From: Fomitopsis serialis
Taxonomy: Eukaryota; Basidiomycota; Agaricomycetes; Polyporales; Fomitopsidaceae
Assembly: GCF_022376445.1 (NCBI RefSeq)
Contig: NW_025954961.1
Coordinates: 1,612,001-1,676,000, forward strand
Length of the DNA: 64,000 nucleotides
Reading direction: 5' to 3'
Shown piece by piece: positions 45,085-56,016 of the stretch (positions are counted from its first letter, which is position 1; every line of letters starts with the position of its first letter). The translations under genes were made by a program, and so were the position numbers. The notes under the pieces were generated by a model that saw nothing but the letters and a program-made list of their open reading frames with translations, was not told the origin of the DNA and ran no database searches.

Positions 45085-45924
45085 TTAGAGGATGATCTTC
45101 ATGCCGGAGTACCACAGCCAGCTGCCAATGATGACCAAGCTGGCAAAGCGGGCCCCAGATCTAGCTGGAGCACCGTGTAGACCCAGATTGTCGCTAGAGG
45201 TGGACACTGCGGAGGCGTAGCATGAGCAGGGGCAGCGGCCCTGTATGGGGAGAGACTGACCTGCTGCATGACGACCCGCCAGGAGGCCATGTTGATGAGC
45301 CAGATGAGGCGCGGGCCTACCGCGAGCGAGAGGATGAAGAGCAGGAACTGCATCCAGCGGAAGCGCTTGTATCGGGCCGCTATGGTGGGTTCCAAGTATC
45401 AGACGCAAGAGTTCACCATCCGTGAGGATTGCATATATACTCACTGTAGAAGATGAATATCGACAGGACTTGCAGCAGAACTGCTCAGCACGCGACCCAT
45501 CGCAGAGTCGACTGGAGATGGCTTACTAGGCACTCCCGGAAGCATCCTATCCGCCAACGCCTGATACGTGGGCCGCTTCCCGTACTGCCAATGCACCAGA
45601 CTGCCACGGAGGCAAACTTCGTCAGCAAGCCCCCATCCCACCCGCGCTCTACTCACGCTCACATTTCCATCAGCAATAACAGGAAGGACATGGGTATGAT
45701 GAAGAGCGTCGCGTTGAAGATCTCTTCAGCCAGGGGCAAGCCCTCCTCGTCCTCTTCCGGAGGTTTCTGTGTGAGGACGGCGGGGCGAACTGCTTCAGGA
45801 TGCCTGTCTCGTTGACGATCCGCCATTGCTCTTCTTCCGTGAACGCTAGGGTCTCTGATTCGGAACTGCTTTCTTCGGCTTCTGCGGCCTTTTCTTGGCT
45901 TTTCGCTCTGCGAATGCGAGCCAT
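45085..45924 (-). CDS. Conserved fungal multi-pass membrane protein
   Basis: Begins MARIRRAKSQEKAAEAEESS with an acidic Ser-rich stretch (SSSESETLAFTEEEQWRI), then VNETGILKQFA and the membrane part. Helix 1: LAEEIFNATLFIIPMSFLLL. An extra segment LVHWQYGKRPTYQALADRML, then helix 2 around VPILSIFIFY. RYKRFRWMQFLLFILSLAV with PRLIWLINMASWRVVMQQ follows, then CPPLATIWVYTVLQLDLGPA and ASLVIIGSWLWYSGMKIIL to the stop. About five exons and four or five helices. I recall an uncharacterised fungal family of this kind (possibly DUF7719), with ER localisation likely; the name is not certain. MARIRRAK resembles a basic cytosolic tail. Two alternative frames within the middle exons show why splicing here is approximate. 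Confidence 0.6.
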
Positions 45925-46241
45925 AGTGGAAAGAGTGATGTACTGTAGTGTATGAAGTCCTCGCGCAGCACTGAACCGCTTGAGCGTGGCAGACTGATGG
46001 CATGCGCTCGGTGTTAGGCGCCTGACGATCGAGACGCGTCCTGTTACACGACCACGTGCCATTCATTGCACTGGGGCGCATCGCGAATCCGAGGACGAGG
46101 ATGAGATTCATAAAGAGTGCATAACTAAGTAAGACAGGCTGCGACGGATAGCAACATTACGAGTATTATTACAAGCAGAACAAACAAATAGATACGACAG
46201 CCCGATCATAGCGAGAAGACATGTCCTTCGTTGTACACACA
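45925..46241. other. Short intergenic region
   Basis: 317 bp between the membrane-protein start and the MBP1 stop, both minus strand. Nothing distinctive. Confidence 0.4.
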
Positions 46242-48581
46242 CTAGCTGGGTGCGGGTGGTCGCCCAGAGCCACTCCACGCTGCTGACGAGGAGCTTGGCT
46301 CTTCTGCTTCAAGCGTCTGCAGAGGAGATTGTCAGCAAGTCGCATCCAGCAAGCAAACATAGACATACCTCCAGAAGCATGCCCAGTACATTATCCACCT
46401 CTGCTGGCGGGACGCCCCCGCAGCCCGCTCCAATAAGCCTGCGGTACTCCGCATATGCCCACTCGTGCCCGCCTCCGCCTGGAATTTTACCAGCTCCTCA
46501 AACTTGTCTTTCCTCCTCCTCTTGTGTATCGCGAGCTCTCCTCGTAGCCGCTCACACTCTGCACGGACTACCTCCGGGTCCGTAGGCACGCCCGCATGCA
46601 GCGCGAGCAAGTCTGCGACGTCCTCGTCCGCAGGCAGTCCCCCGCCATGCACGCCCCGAATGCCATCTCGCGCTCCTCCTCGTCTTTCGACCACTTCTCC
46701 CACCCGAGCCGGTACCGCTTCCCCATCTTGTTATGCAGCTCCTCTTCCAGCGCCGTCAGCTGTTGCTTCGCCTGGGGAGCGCTTGCGATTGCACTTTCAA
46801 GTGGCTCACGGCGCGTTGGCTCTCGAGGATCTCCGCCTGAATTTGTTCAGCATGCATTTGCTTGTGTCAGGTCACGCTCCTTCTCCCGGAGCTCCGTGTC
46901 AAATGCTGCTGCCAGGCTTTCGAGCATCATCGCCACATCGTTCACACACCGCGTAGCCGCCTTCTGCCCCGTTGTAGAATGGTGTAGCGGTGCGCGATCG
47001 TGGTGTCCGAGTCCGAGGAGTAGTATGGCGGCCGCCGCCTGGGAGAATGACGCTTGCGAATTGCGGAACGACATGCCCAGGGTCTTGACGGCACGATGGG
47101 TGATTGGCGGAACTTCTCGTCCTCAGGATATAGTCCTCGGCGTTCTTTCCGTCGCGATTCGCGACCTTCGGGTCCGCGTGATGGTCGATAAGTGTCTTGA
47201 CTAGCCGTTTACTTCGACACCGCGCGGCCATCGTCAGTGCGGTCTCGCCCTCCTCGTCTTGGAAGTTGATGATGTCCGTAAGCTCCTTGGGATACCCGCT
47301 TAAGCGCGAGAGCACGGCCTCCATGTAGTATCGCGCTGCGTGCGCCTTGCCCTTCGTCATCGCGAGATCGACAATGTGATGGAATATTGTCCGGTTGGAG
47401 TTGTCAATGTTGAGTGTGGAGCGATGTAGGAGTTCGTATAGCTCCGGGAATTTGCGTACGTCGTAATTATTTGCGAACATAACGCTGCGCATGAGCGCCG
47501 TTGACCAGCTCCGTTCACCTTGAATATGTCCGCCCCTGCACTAATGAGCAGCTTCACGATTCGGATGCGGCCCATGGCTGCTGCCCAGTGTAGGGCGGTG
47601 TGGCCATCGTCGTCGATCGCCATGTCTGGGTCGAAGTCTTCCGGAGGGCTGACAAGGATCTCAGGGATCTGATTTGTGTCCGAGATGAAGTATTCAAGGA
47701 TCTGGTCGCCGTAGACGGACGGGTCATGCTCCCCGTTCTCCTGCATCTCTTCATCGAAGTCGTCGTTCTGCGCACGATGCTTGCGCTTGCGCGGGTTATC
47801 AGGACGCGGTGATTGGAATTCGTCGTCAGCGCCGCCATTGGAATGAAGTGCGGACGGCCCGGGACTGCCCAGTGGCGAGGGTGTGCGCGAAGTACTGGAA
47901 CGGGAAGGAGAGGGTGTCATAGTGCCGTCCTCGGAGGCCCGCACGGACAACGTTTCAAGTTCCGATCCCTCCACTCCCTGCTCCCGTCTTCGAGACGAGC
48001 GGGTGCTGATTGTTGAGCCTCCGGCATCTCCTCTGCGCGAGTTGGGCTTGGAGCCGCGGAGGTAACGAGATGCTTGGGTGCTAGGGGCGGACTCTTTGCC
48101 TCTGGCTGGAATTCAACGATTGGGCGAATGTTATGTTCGCAGTTGTATGTTTTCGCAAGGTCGAGGCCTCGTTCGATCGGGATCCAGGTTCCTGTGTGCT
48201 CTCATATGACGAGTGCGTAGAGCGAGTCGGAGAAGAGAGCGCACCCTGGTATTTCCCGTAACCTCCCTGAACTTTCTCATGCTCTCCCTTCTGCACCTCG
48301 CGTTCCAGGATTCGGGTGCGTTGAGGCTTATCGAACCCGGCAACTTGAGGATCTGAGTCGCGTTCAGCCACGAGTCGGCGCGCCTCCGCATCACGGCGAC
48401 TCCTTTGGTCATCCTAGGGAAGGAGAGTGAGCCAAGGCGCGTAAAACGCGTCTTGATTGCTTACATCTCATATACAGGGATGCCGCTGTACGTAGCCTAC
48501 GATTTGCGCCGTCAGGAGTCGTCTAGTGGAGCTGCCTCACAGGACAGGAGAGCGCACCTTGAATATCTGATGTTCTGGCAT
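46242..48581 (-). CDS. MBP1: APSES/KilA-N and ankyrin transcription factor, MBF DNA-binding subunit
   Basis: MBF drives G1/S genes through MCB (ACGCGT) sites. Exon 1 encodes MPEHQIFK, exon 2 [11 protein letters not shown], exon 3 [20 protein letters not shown], then [20 protein letters not shown] and [13 protein letters not shown]; the next exon gives [20 protein letters not shown]: a complete APSES domain. Linker: Ser/Pro-rich with a basic cluster ([10 protein letters not shown]). Ankyrin repeats follow: [20 protein letters not shown] and [11 protein letters not shown], then [40 protein letters not shown] and [21 protein letters not shown]-terminal part is coiled coil and the gene ends with a short exon, [20 protein letters not shown], stop 46242-46244. 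One base is missing near 48383 (AAGxTTGCC in the V-A-G codons). It is head-to-head with CDC14. The 5' gene structure (three very small coding exons) matches Mbp1 genes of other fungi. Confidence 0.9.
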
Positions 48582-49375
48582 ATTGGGTATCCTGGCGGGC
48601 GTTCTGTGGCGTGATGGAGGTAGTAAGAGAGTAGCTCAGCGACGTCCGGCGCACTAGGGCGGAGAGGGGGCTGCGACGGCGGGAAAGGTGTATCCGTTGA
48701 CGCGTAAACCGCAAATGACAAACGCGCCGCGTCTCCGACGCCCGCCACCGTCCACGTGCTGAGCGTGTCTCTGACCGTCCGTCCGAACTGAAAACAGCGG
48801 ATCGGGGCTCGCTGGCGATGCTGGAGGATGCTGGCTGCAGCGGAGGATCAGGCGGGGTGTAGTGTGGATATGCGCGGGCGTGCAGATGGAAACCGCCACG
48901 CTCAGAGCGAGACGTCAGGCGCTCCTTCCATAAGGCGATCCGCCTGAGCGCGTCTCGGCGCGTCTTCTCTCGACCCCGCGTCCGGTCGAGTCGTAGGACA
49001 CCCTGCAATAATTCATCCCCTGTATTCTGCAAATGCACTCGCTGTAGAATTGCTAAGATTTCCCTCCTCTGACCCCGCCTCGACGAGGGGAACGCTGGGC
49101 GCGTCCAAAGCGCGGTGCTACATTTGGGAATTGGCGCTGCCACGATCACGGGGTGGTCGCGCGCCAACGGGTCGGACGCCGCGTGTCGGTCACGTGGCCG
49201 AGGTCCGCTACTCGCGGGCCTCTGGGGCGAACTGCTCTTGAGCCACGACATCCACCACACCTGTCCCCCCTCCGTCGATCTCGCCAGTTCTGCTCGTTTT
49301 ACTCGCGCGATGGCCCTCGCATGCGAGCCACTTTGCCACTTTGGCGGAAGGTGCGTCCAGTTCCGCGTATTCAGC
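48582..49375. promoter_or_regulatory. Shared upstream region of MBP1 and CDC14
   Basis: About 790 bp between divergent starts. Contains one perfect MCB box, ACGCGT (48700-48705), 119 bp from the MBP1 ATG, partial boxes GCGCGTC near 48947-48965 and CACGTG near 49191. An 284-codon minus-strand frame covers it (48523-49377) but lacks any domain and is out of frame with MBP1. Confidence 0.55.
48700..48705. promoter_or_regulatory. MCB box ACGCGT upstream of MBP1
   Basis: Perfect palindromic MluI cell-cycle box, the known site of MBF. Its location before the gene for an MBF subunit suggests autoregulation; chance occurrence is possible because the region is GC-rich. Confidence 0.45.
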
Positions 49376-51542
49376 ATGGCACCGAGCGCCCTCGATCTGA
49401 ACTTGAACCGCGCCGCGCAGGCTCTACTTCACGTCCTTTCCTAACCCACCTCCGCGATCAGAAGTGCTGAACCGCCTTGCGGCTGAGCCGGACTATGCGC
49501 CTCGGATACGTGGAGCGTCTGCGGGATCGTCCTCCTCCGTCACGCCCGACGACGATGCGAAGTACTACTACTTCACGATCGACGACCAGCTGCTGTATCT
49601 ATCCTTCTTCCAAGACTGGGGTCCACTCAACCTCGCAATGGTCTATAAGGCATGTATACTTATCCATGAACTTCTTCAGGTGCGTTGGTTCTGCTGCCAC
49701 TTGTGCTCCGGAATCGCTTCATACTAGGCTACAGGACCAGACGTTATCCTCACACCGCCTCGTTCTCTACTCCTCCAACGATCCGCGTAGGAAGGCCAAT
49801 GCAGCCTTGCTGATGGCGCTCTATGTCGTAAGTGGCACTAGCGGTAGTGTGCCCGCGTTCTCTCACGCGACCCCACCGCACAGATGATCGTACAACAACG
49901 GCCACCATGGGAGGCCTTCCATCCAATCGCAGAAATCGAGTTTATGCCATTCCGCGATGCCGGGAGGGGTCGGTCAGACTTCAACTCAGCATCCAGGACT
50001 GCCTGTGGGGCATCTACAAGGCGATGCAGAATGGGCTGTGTGACATGAACGAGTTCGACGTCGAGGAATACGAGTACTACGAGAAGGTGGAGAACGGCGA
50101 TTGGAACTGGCTCACGCCCAACTTCATCGCGTTCGCGTCGCCCGTGGACCCAGTGTGGATCAAGAGGGAGAGGGAGAAGGTAGAAGAGGGAAAGGCTGAT
50201 GCGTCAGCATCGCCTCCGAAGCCAACAACGCGAGACCTTGCATTGCAGCGGAAACTGCCTGCGACATTCCTCAACTGCTTGGATTACTTCGAGAAGTCCA
50301 ACATCAGGCTGGTGGTACGACTCAACAATCCGCTCTATGACCGGCAACATTTCCTGGACCGGGGCATTAGCCACCAAGAGCTCTACTTTGACGACGGAAC
50401 GAACCCAACGGACGAAATAGTGAGGAAGTTCATCGACATGGCGGATGAAGTAGTCGAAGCCGGGGGTGTGGTCGCCATTCACGTAAGTACGCCGGTCCCA
50501 ACGGTCTGTCTAGCCTCATGCCATACCGCGCACAGTGCAAAGCAGGACTCGGTCGCACCGGGACCCTTGTCGGCGCCTATCTGATCTGGAAGTACGGCTT
50601 CACCGCGTCTGAGGCCATCGCGTTCATGCGGATAGCGCGACCGGGATGCGTCGTTGGTCCACAGCAACAGTACATGTATCTCAAGCAGCTGGAGTGGTGC
50701 AAGTGGTCGGCATACGACGAGGTCAAGCGGATTCGCGATATGACCGCCGCCGCCGCCACCGCTATCGTCGCACCCGCAACACCCCCAGCAGAGGACGACC
50801 GGATGGACGTCAGCGATGGCCCCGTCGTCGCACCGTCTACAACCGGCCCAGTCCCTCCTGTAACTCCCAGCAAACATGTCGCCCGCGCCAAGCGCAGGCA
50901 CGGGAGATTGCACCGCCTGCCCAGCCTCGCAAGACTCCGATCGCGAAGCGAGTCGCATCCGACTCAGATGCAGATGAAGAGGGCGATGTCCTTCCCGCCC
51001 TCGGTGTGGCGCCCGCGCCTATAAGGCGGAAGTCAAAGCCGGCGAGCGCACGACCAGCAGGCGTGCGCGGGACCGCATCCGAGCAGCGTCCGACACGCGT
51101 GACGCGCTCTGCAGCGGGCACGGCTGTAATACGGAGGCCAGGTGGAGCGGCGACGGCGCTGACTGTCGCAAAGAGCGTGAAGGCGAACGGGCAAGCTCCA
51201 AACAAGATCCCGCGCCTGGCCAACGGAACGAGCGTGCGCGGGACCAAGGAGGTTGCCAAGGAGGTCGCTGCGGCGTCATCGACGACGCGCAAGCTGCGGA
51301 ACCCGCCCTCGCCGATCCCATCGCGCCTCCCAACGCTCGTCGCGAAGCGCGCGCACCACAACACGACCTCCGTGAACGAGCTCCCCGCGGCGGCGATAGC
51401 GGCGGCGAAGTCGGCCGTGGTTGCCGCGGGCGCGTGGATGACGACGAACGCCGCTGCTGTGGTGTCGAAGGAAGGTCGCCCGAATCTGCGGCCGATCCGC
51501 AGGCGGCGGAGCAGCTTCAGCGCGGCGGACGTCGTTGCGTGA
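49376..51542 (+). CDS. CDC14: Cdc14 dual-specificity protein phosphatase
   Basis: Mitotic-exit phosphatase acting on proline-directed phospho-Ser sites. The N-terminus from MAPSALDL is uncertain because a frame change near 49430 is needed to reach [20 protein letters not shown]. Then [60 protein letters not shown] and [20 protein letters not shown] (N-terminal DSPn domain). The catalytic domain: [59 protein letters not shown], then [20 protein letters not shown], with the nucleophile Cys and P-loop Arg. An intron sits between the His and Cys codons. [20 protein letters not shown] and [11 protein letters not shown] complete the domain. The C-terminal tail is basic and Ser/Ala-rich ([39 protein letters not shown]). 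Further single missing bases lie near 49985 and 50890. Divergent from MBP1. Confidence 0.92.
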
Positions 51543-51982
51543 GGCGGCCTCCGCGTGGTGCCGCGCTCGTACAAATAATTGAATCAGGCAGGCCTGGGTT
51601 TCTCTGTCTCTCTTTTCAAGAAGTATATATCTGACGATGGATTTTGCGTCGTCCTTGCATCTCCGCTGCATTGTCTCTGTGAATATCTATCGCTATCGCT
51701 ATCATCGTGTCCTCTGTCTGCCCCAATGCACATCCCCTCACTCCCCCTCCCCCATATCCCTCCACATCTCTCATGCCTCGCTGTCCCAATTGCATATAGC
51801 AGAGTATCGTTTGCATAGCACCATCTTGTCTTCATACATACACGAGCCCCCCTCTTTTGACTACATCGCGATCCCGTCCAACCGAAATGGGCAATCTATG
51901 CAGCTTATGCAATATATGCATTCCAATGTACATGTCTGTGTGCCTCTCCATTTCAGGCCCCCGGTCGAGCAGCCTTCACAGT
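51543..51982. other. Convergent 3' region, CDC14 / HEM12
   Basis: 440 bp. A TATCGC repeat (CTATCGCTATCGCTATC, near 51688-51704) and pyrimidine-rich tract (CCCCTCACTCCCCCTCCCCC). No gene seen. Confidence 0.4.
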
Positions 51983-53233
51983 CTAGGCTTTTGAGTACTT
52001 GTGTACACACTCCAAGAAGAACCGCATATCCTCCGGGTCCACGCCCGGCGTGATCCCATGGCCCAAGTTCGCGATCCACGCCTTCGGCGCCTTCCCGCCC
52101 TTGAACTGCTCACACATCCTCTTCACCTCGCGCTCGATCGCCTCGCGGCCGCCGTAGAGCACGTTCGGGTCGAGGTTGCCCTGAAGCGCGACGAGGTCGC
52201 CGACGGCCCGGCGCGCATCCGCGGCGTCAACGCACCAGTCGATGCCGATGACGTCGTAGCCCGCGTCCGCTGCGAGCTCTGCCAGGAGCGTGTTCGCGCC
52301 TTTGGGAAAGAGCGTCATTGGGACGGGGGCGATGTTTTGCGCCTTGAGCTTGGCGCGTACGGATGAGGCGATGTGCTTCAGGGCGGGGAGCGCGTATTCG
52401 CGGAGGTGGTGCGGCGCAAGCTCGCCTGCCCAGGAGTCGAATACTTGAACGAGCTGTGAGGGTCGTGAGGGGATGGTGGCCTGGAAGCGAGGGCGACACT
52501 CACCTGCGCGCCAGCCTTGATTTGTCCTACGAGAAAGTCCACGCAGACGTCCGCGATGCGCATAAGCAGCGCCTTGCTCTCCTCGGGGTACTTGAACAGC
52601 CAGGTCTTCGCCTTCGTGTAGGTCCTGCTCGTCTCGCCCTCGACCATATACGAGAACAGCGTCCACGGCGCGCCGCAGAAGCCGATGAGCGGGACCGCGC
52701 CGTCCAATTCGCCGCGCGCGCGCGTGATGGCGGCGAAGACGTAGCCGAGCTCCTGCTCGACGTCGACGCGCTCGCGCAGCTTGGCGACGTCGGCGGGGGC
52801 GTTGAGCGGCTCGGGGAAGTGCGGGCCGGGGTTCATCTCGACGGTCATGCCCATCGCTTGCGGAACGACGAGGATGTCGCTGAAGATGATGGCGGCGTCG
52901 AGCAGGCCGGCGTACCGCCGGATCGGCTGCAGCGTCACCTCCGTGGCAAGCTCGGGTGTGCGGCATACGTCAAAGAAACCATGCTTTGCGCGCACTGCGC
53001 GGAACTCTGGCAGACGGTCCTGTTGTTAGGATTAAATTGCAGGGACAGTGGGGCGCGACTACGCACCAGGAAGGTACCGTCCCGCTTGCCGCATGACCCA
53101 TACCGGCGCACGCTCTGTCTGCTCGCCTGTGAGGAAGGTGTCTCGGAGATGGAGAGGGACATCAGGCAAAGACTGTACCTCGAGCCGCGCGCAAAAGCAG
53201 GTCGTTCTTCAGCGGTGGGAAGTCGGTCGTCAT
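51983..53233 (-). CDS. HEM12: Uroporphyrinogen decarboxylase
   Basis: Fifth step of heme synthesis, decarboxylating uroporphyrinogen III to coproporphyrinogen III in the cytosol. Exon 1: [18 protein letters not shown]; exon 2: [20 protein letters not shown] (signature 1, with Arg residues that bind the substrate). Exon 3: [70 protein letters not shown] (signature 2), then [20 protein letters not shown]. Exon 4: [96 protein letters not shown] and [12 protein letters not shown]. The active-site Asp (in the IIFSDIL region), Tyr (SYMVEG) and His (LGHGI) are present. No frame break in the two long exons. Confidence 0.96.
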
Positions 53234-53561
53234 CGCGGTAGACAACTTGCTTCGTCGGGAGCAAAGGGAAGGGTTTGCCTGGGAATTTGCGGGTTATGTA
53301 CAGACGGGTGCGCCCGGAGAAGGGGAGTTGGTACTGTACAGAGTTCGCGATGGCCCGCAGCCGCGTCGCACACGATCGAAAGTGGCGGCACCAGAAGTGG
53401 CACGATCAAGATCGCGGGCGCCGACACTCAAATTCGCTTCGCGCCCCAGCCACCACCGCGCGTGCTGCACACCCGGCCGCGTCCAACCCCTTCTTGCAAC
53501 CTCCGGGCCACGAATGCCCGCTTATCTACCGCTGGTTCTGAGCTGCGCGACTAGCTGACCG
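53234..53561. promoter_or_regulatory. Bidirectional promoter HEM12 / SHG1
   Basis: 328 bp between divergent starts. Overlapping short frames on both strands but no domain or known motif. Confidence 0.45.
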
Positions 53562-54317
53562 ATGCCCATCGACAATCCGGCCCAGCTTGTGGAGGAGTAC
53601 GCGCCATGCCTAGCTGCGTGTTGACGAACTGAACTAGAGGCATAGGTTCAAGAAGTCTGGGGAGTTTGACCGTTTGAGGAGGGAGTTGCTGGCGCAGTTT
53701 CGGAGTAGCGTGAGCATGGTTGCACTCAGCGGCACAAGCATCTTCATGTAGCGGGGCCTTCAGGATGCCATGGACACGTTGATGTCCCGTGTCGAGGACA
53801 TCATCAAAGAAAGGCTCGCGTCCGACCAGAAGCTTTACTATATGCCAGAGACTGTGATGACACGAGAGCTGATGCAGGAGCTCGACAGGTGCGTGCAAGT
53901 AAGCTGGGCATCTGGGCGAGAGTCGCTGATGCCGATAGGGCAGGTATCCTTTAGTGGAACGAGCGGCGGGCGAGACGCGCGCACTGTCTGACCCCGCATT
54001 CACGTCGGGCGTCCGCAACTCTATCAAGAGCATTCTCCAAGAGGACCGTAGAAATGGTGCGAAATTGTGCCACCGCCTTTCAAATGCACGCTCATCGCGG
54101 TTCCCCGTACACAGAAGGGAAGTACGTCGACGGCATGGACATCGACGGCATCGAGGAAGAGACGCCGATGGACGAAGGCACGCCGGAGGATGACGATACG
54201 CGCGTGGTGCGCTTCGTGAACTACGCCAGGAGCGAACCTGATCTCGAACCGCGGGAGGAACCTGCGAACGAAGACCTCAGCGAAAGCGTGGCTCCGAAGA
54301 CTGGACTGGACAGCTGA
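53562..54317 (+). CDS. SHG1: COMPASS (Set1C) subunit Shg1-like
   Basis: Exon 1 MPIDNPAQLVEE, spliced (branch GAACTGAAC) to FKKSGEFDRLRRELLAQFRS, the hallmark of the Shg1/BOD1 family. The helical bundle continues as DAMDTLMSRVEDIIKERLAS and DQKLYYMPETVMTRELMQEL, then after another intron YPLVERAAGETRALSDPAFT and RNSIKSILQEDR. The C-terminal part is acidic: KYVDGMDIDGIEEETPMDEG, DTRVVRFVNYARSEPDLEPR, ending APKTGLDS. In yeast Shg1 belongs to the Set1 complex that methylates histone H3 lysine 4. Divergent from HEM12. Length of about 190 residues fits. Confidence 0.75.
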
Positions 54318-56016
54318 GGATCGTTGTCCATGGGTCGCATATATCCTGCATTCGAAGAGTTGGATGAACCTATTGGTAAAGCGATCGATGCTGTGTGCAA
54401 CTTACAGGCTCGCAGACACGTCCGCTGACAATAGCACTGGCATCTGCACGATGATTGCTACGCTGATGAAGAAGGCCTCCTCTCGGGTGCTTGTATGATG
54501 CCTCAGCAGTGCATGGTCGTCAAAGCATGAATTCAGCGGACCGTCCGCGCCCCTAAGGCCTCAGGCCTTAGCGATCGTCTGGTATACTGCCGCCCGAGGA
54601 TGTGAATTTGCGGCTTGTTTTGCGCCGCCGCGGACTGCAATGTACGGTGCGTGCTTCTTCCCGAGTCACAGACGAACTCCAGTCCAGCGGCCACACTAGA
54701 TGTCACCGATGCATGAAATTGTTCGGTCGAATGCTGTTTCGCTGACAATCCTCATAACCCAGGACCGAAACCTGGACCGAAGGGAATCCGGCTTTTGGCT
54801 CATGTTGGCTTCCGGCCTGAGCTTCTCCACCGAAGTTGCGCCACTTGCAAGTTAGATTTCGGCAGGATGGTATCCTGGCATGGTATGTGCGTACTGCGCC
54901 TACCTTCAGACATACACCGCGAGCAAGATCTAGACGCGTTGACTGGAGCACGAGCATTGTATGAACAAGAATAAGATGGTGCTCCGCGGCACGGCCAAGC
55001 ACTGGACTAAGACTAACATTAGAAATGACCTAGTCGTGTCCGGTGTGCGCGAGATCTGTACTGGTAGCATGTACTGTCCGTGCTCCGGTCAACGCGCCTT
55101 GTCATCTAATGAGTATGCCCTCTGAGTAGACAGCTCACTACGTACATCTAGGGGTTTGTCAGCGGGTACCAACATCTCAGACAGAAGTGCCTCGCAACAA
55201 TGACCCGCCTGAGATGTCTGATCATGAGAGTCACTCAGACAGTTTATAAAACGCGGCAAGTGTTTCTGTGGAAGTATTAGATAACTGAATGCTCTCTCAC
55301 TGAGTCAGTGAGCACAGGCTAGAAGCTGCCTAACTCCAGGCGCCCTCGCTACTTTCTGCTTAGGTCTGAACTCACTGACGCCCCGCAGCTTGGCTATTCA
55401 ATGCATGTCGGTCATGAAGCGGCCCAACTGTCAGGGCATCATGGCCGCGCATTTTCCGTGCCAATCACGGGCGTACCGGCGCATGAGCCAAGCGGGCAGA
55501 CAAGACTTTACGGTTGCTTTACGGTCATGACTCCGATGAGGATGCACATACTTACGCCCGTCCACGGTGTGCCTGCAATTCATTGCGGAAGACTCGCCGT
55601 CTCCCCCGTGCAACGGTGTTCAGGGGTCAGGGAGAATAGTCCGGTCACTGACCGCAAACTAGCTCGGACTGAATGGACCAGGAATGGACAGTGGACATGT
55701 CGACCGGCAGGACGCGCGAAAGCCAATCAGCGGGGGAGCTTCCAGGAAGCGCGCCGCGGGCGATCGGCAGGTGCCAAGAGGAGAGGGGAAGATATGAAAC
55801 GGCTGATCAGGTGGGTCGGGGGAGTGGCGAAGTCCGAGGCCGCATGTTGGGCAAGTTGGTCCCTGGCCCGAGTCATGGCTTGCGGTGGGCCCACCTGACT
55901 CGCGCTCAGAAGGAGGTACATATCCCGGCCGTCGTCCAATCCCCTCGACCCCCTCCGTCCTTCGGTCCCGCTGCCCCAGTTCCGCCCGACGGCCAAGCCG
56001 AGAACCGTCCCCACGC
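54318..56016. other. Long intergenic region with dyads
   Basis: 1.7 kb between two plus-strand genes, no supported coding sequence. Contains perfect inverted repeats CTAAGGCC-TCA-GGCCTTAG (54553-54571) and CTCACTGAGTCAGTGAG (55296-55312, Gcn4/AP-1-like core), ACATCTCAG and CTGAGATGT near 55170 and 55209, and TTTATAAAA near 55241. These may belong to the promoter of the MFS gene at 56017. Confidence 0.5.

Noticed and set aside
48523..49377. 284-codon minus-strand open frame upstream of MBP1
   Set aside because: It overlaps both divergent promoters, is out of frame with MBP1 exons, and has an Arg/Ser/Pro composition typical of a GC-rich shadow frame without any domain.
50837..51574. 245-codon minus-strand Ala/Val-rich frame
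   Set aside because: Antisense of the CDC14 C-terminal tail in a GC-rich region; no domain.
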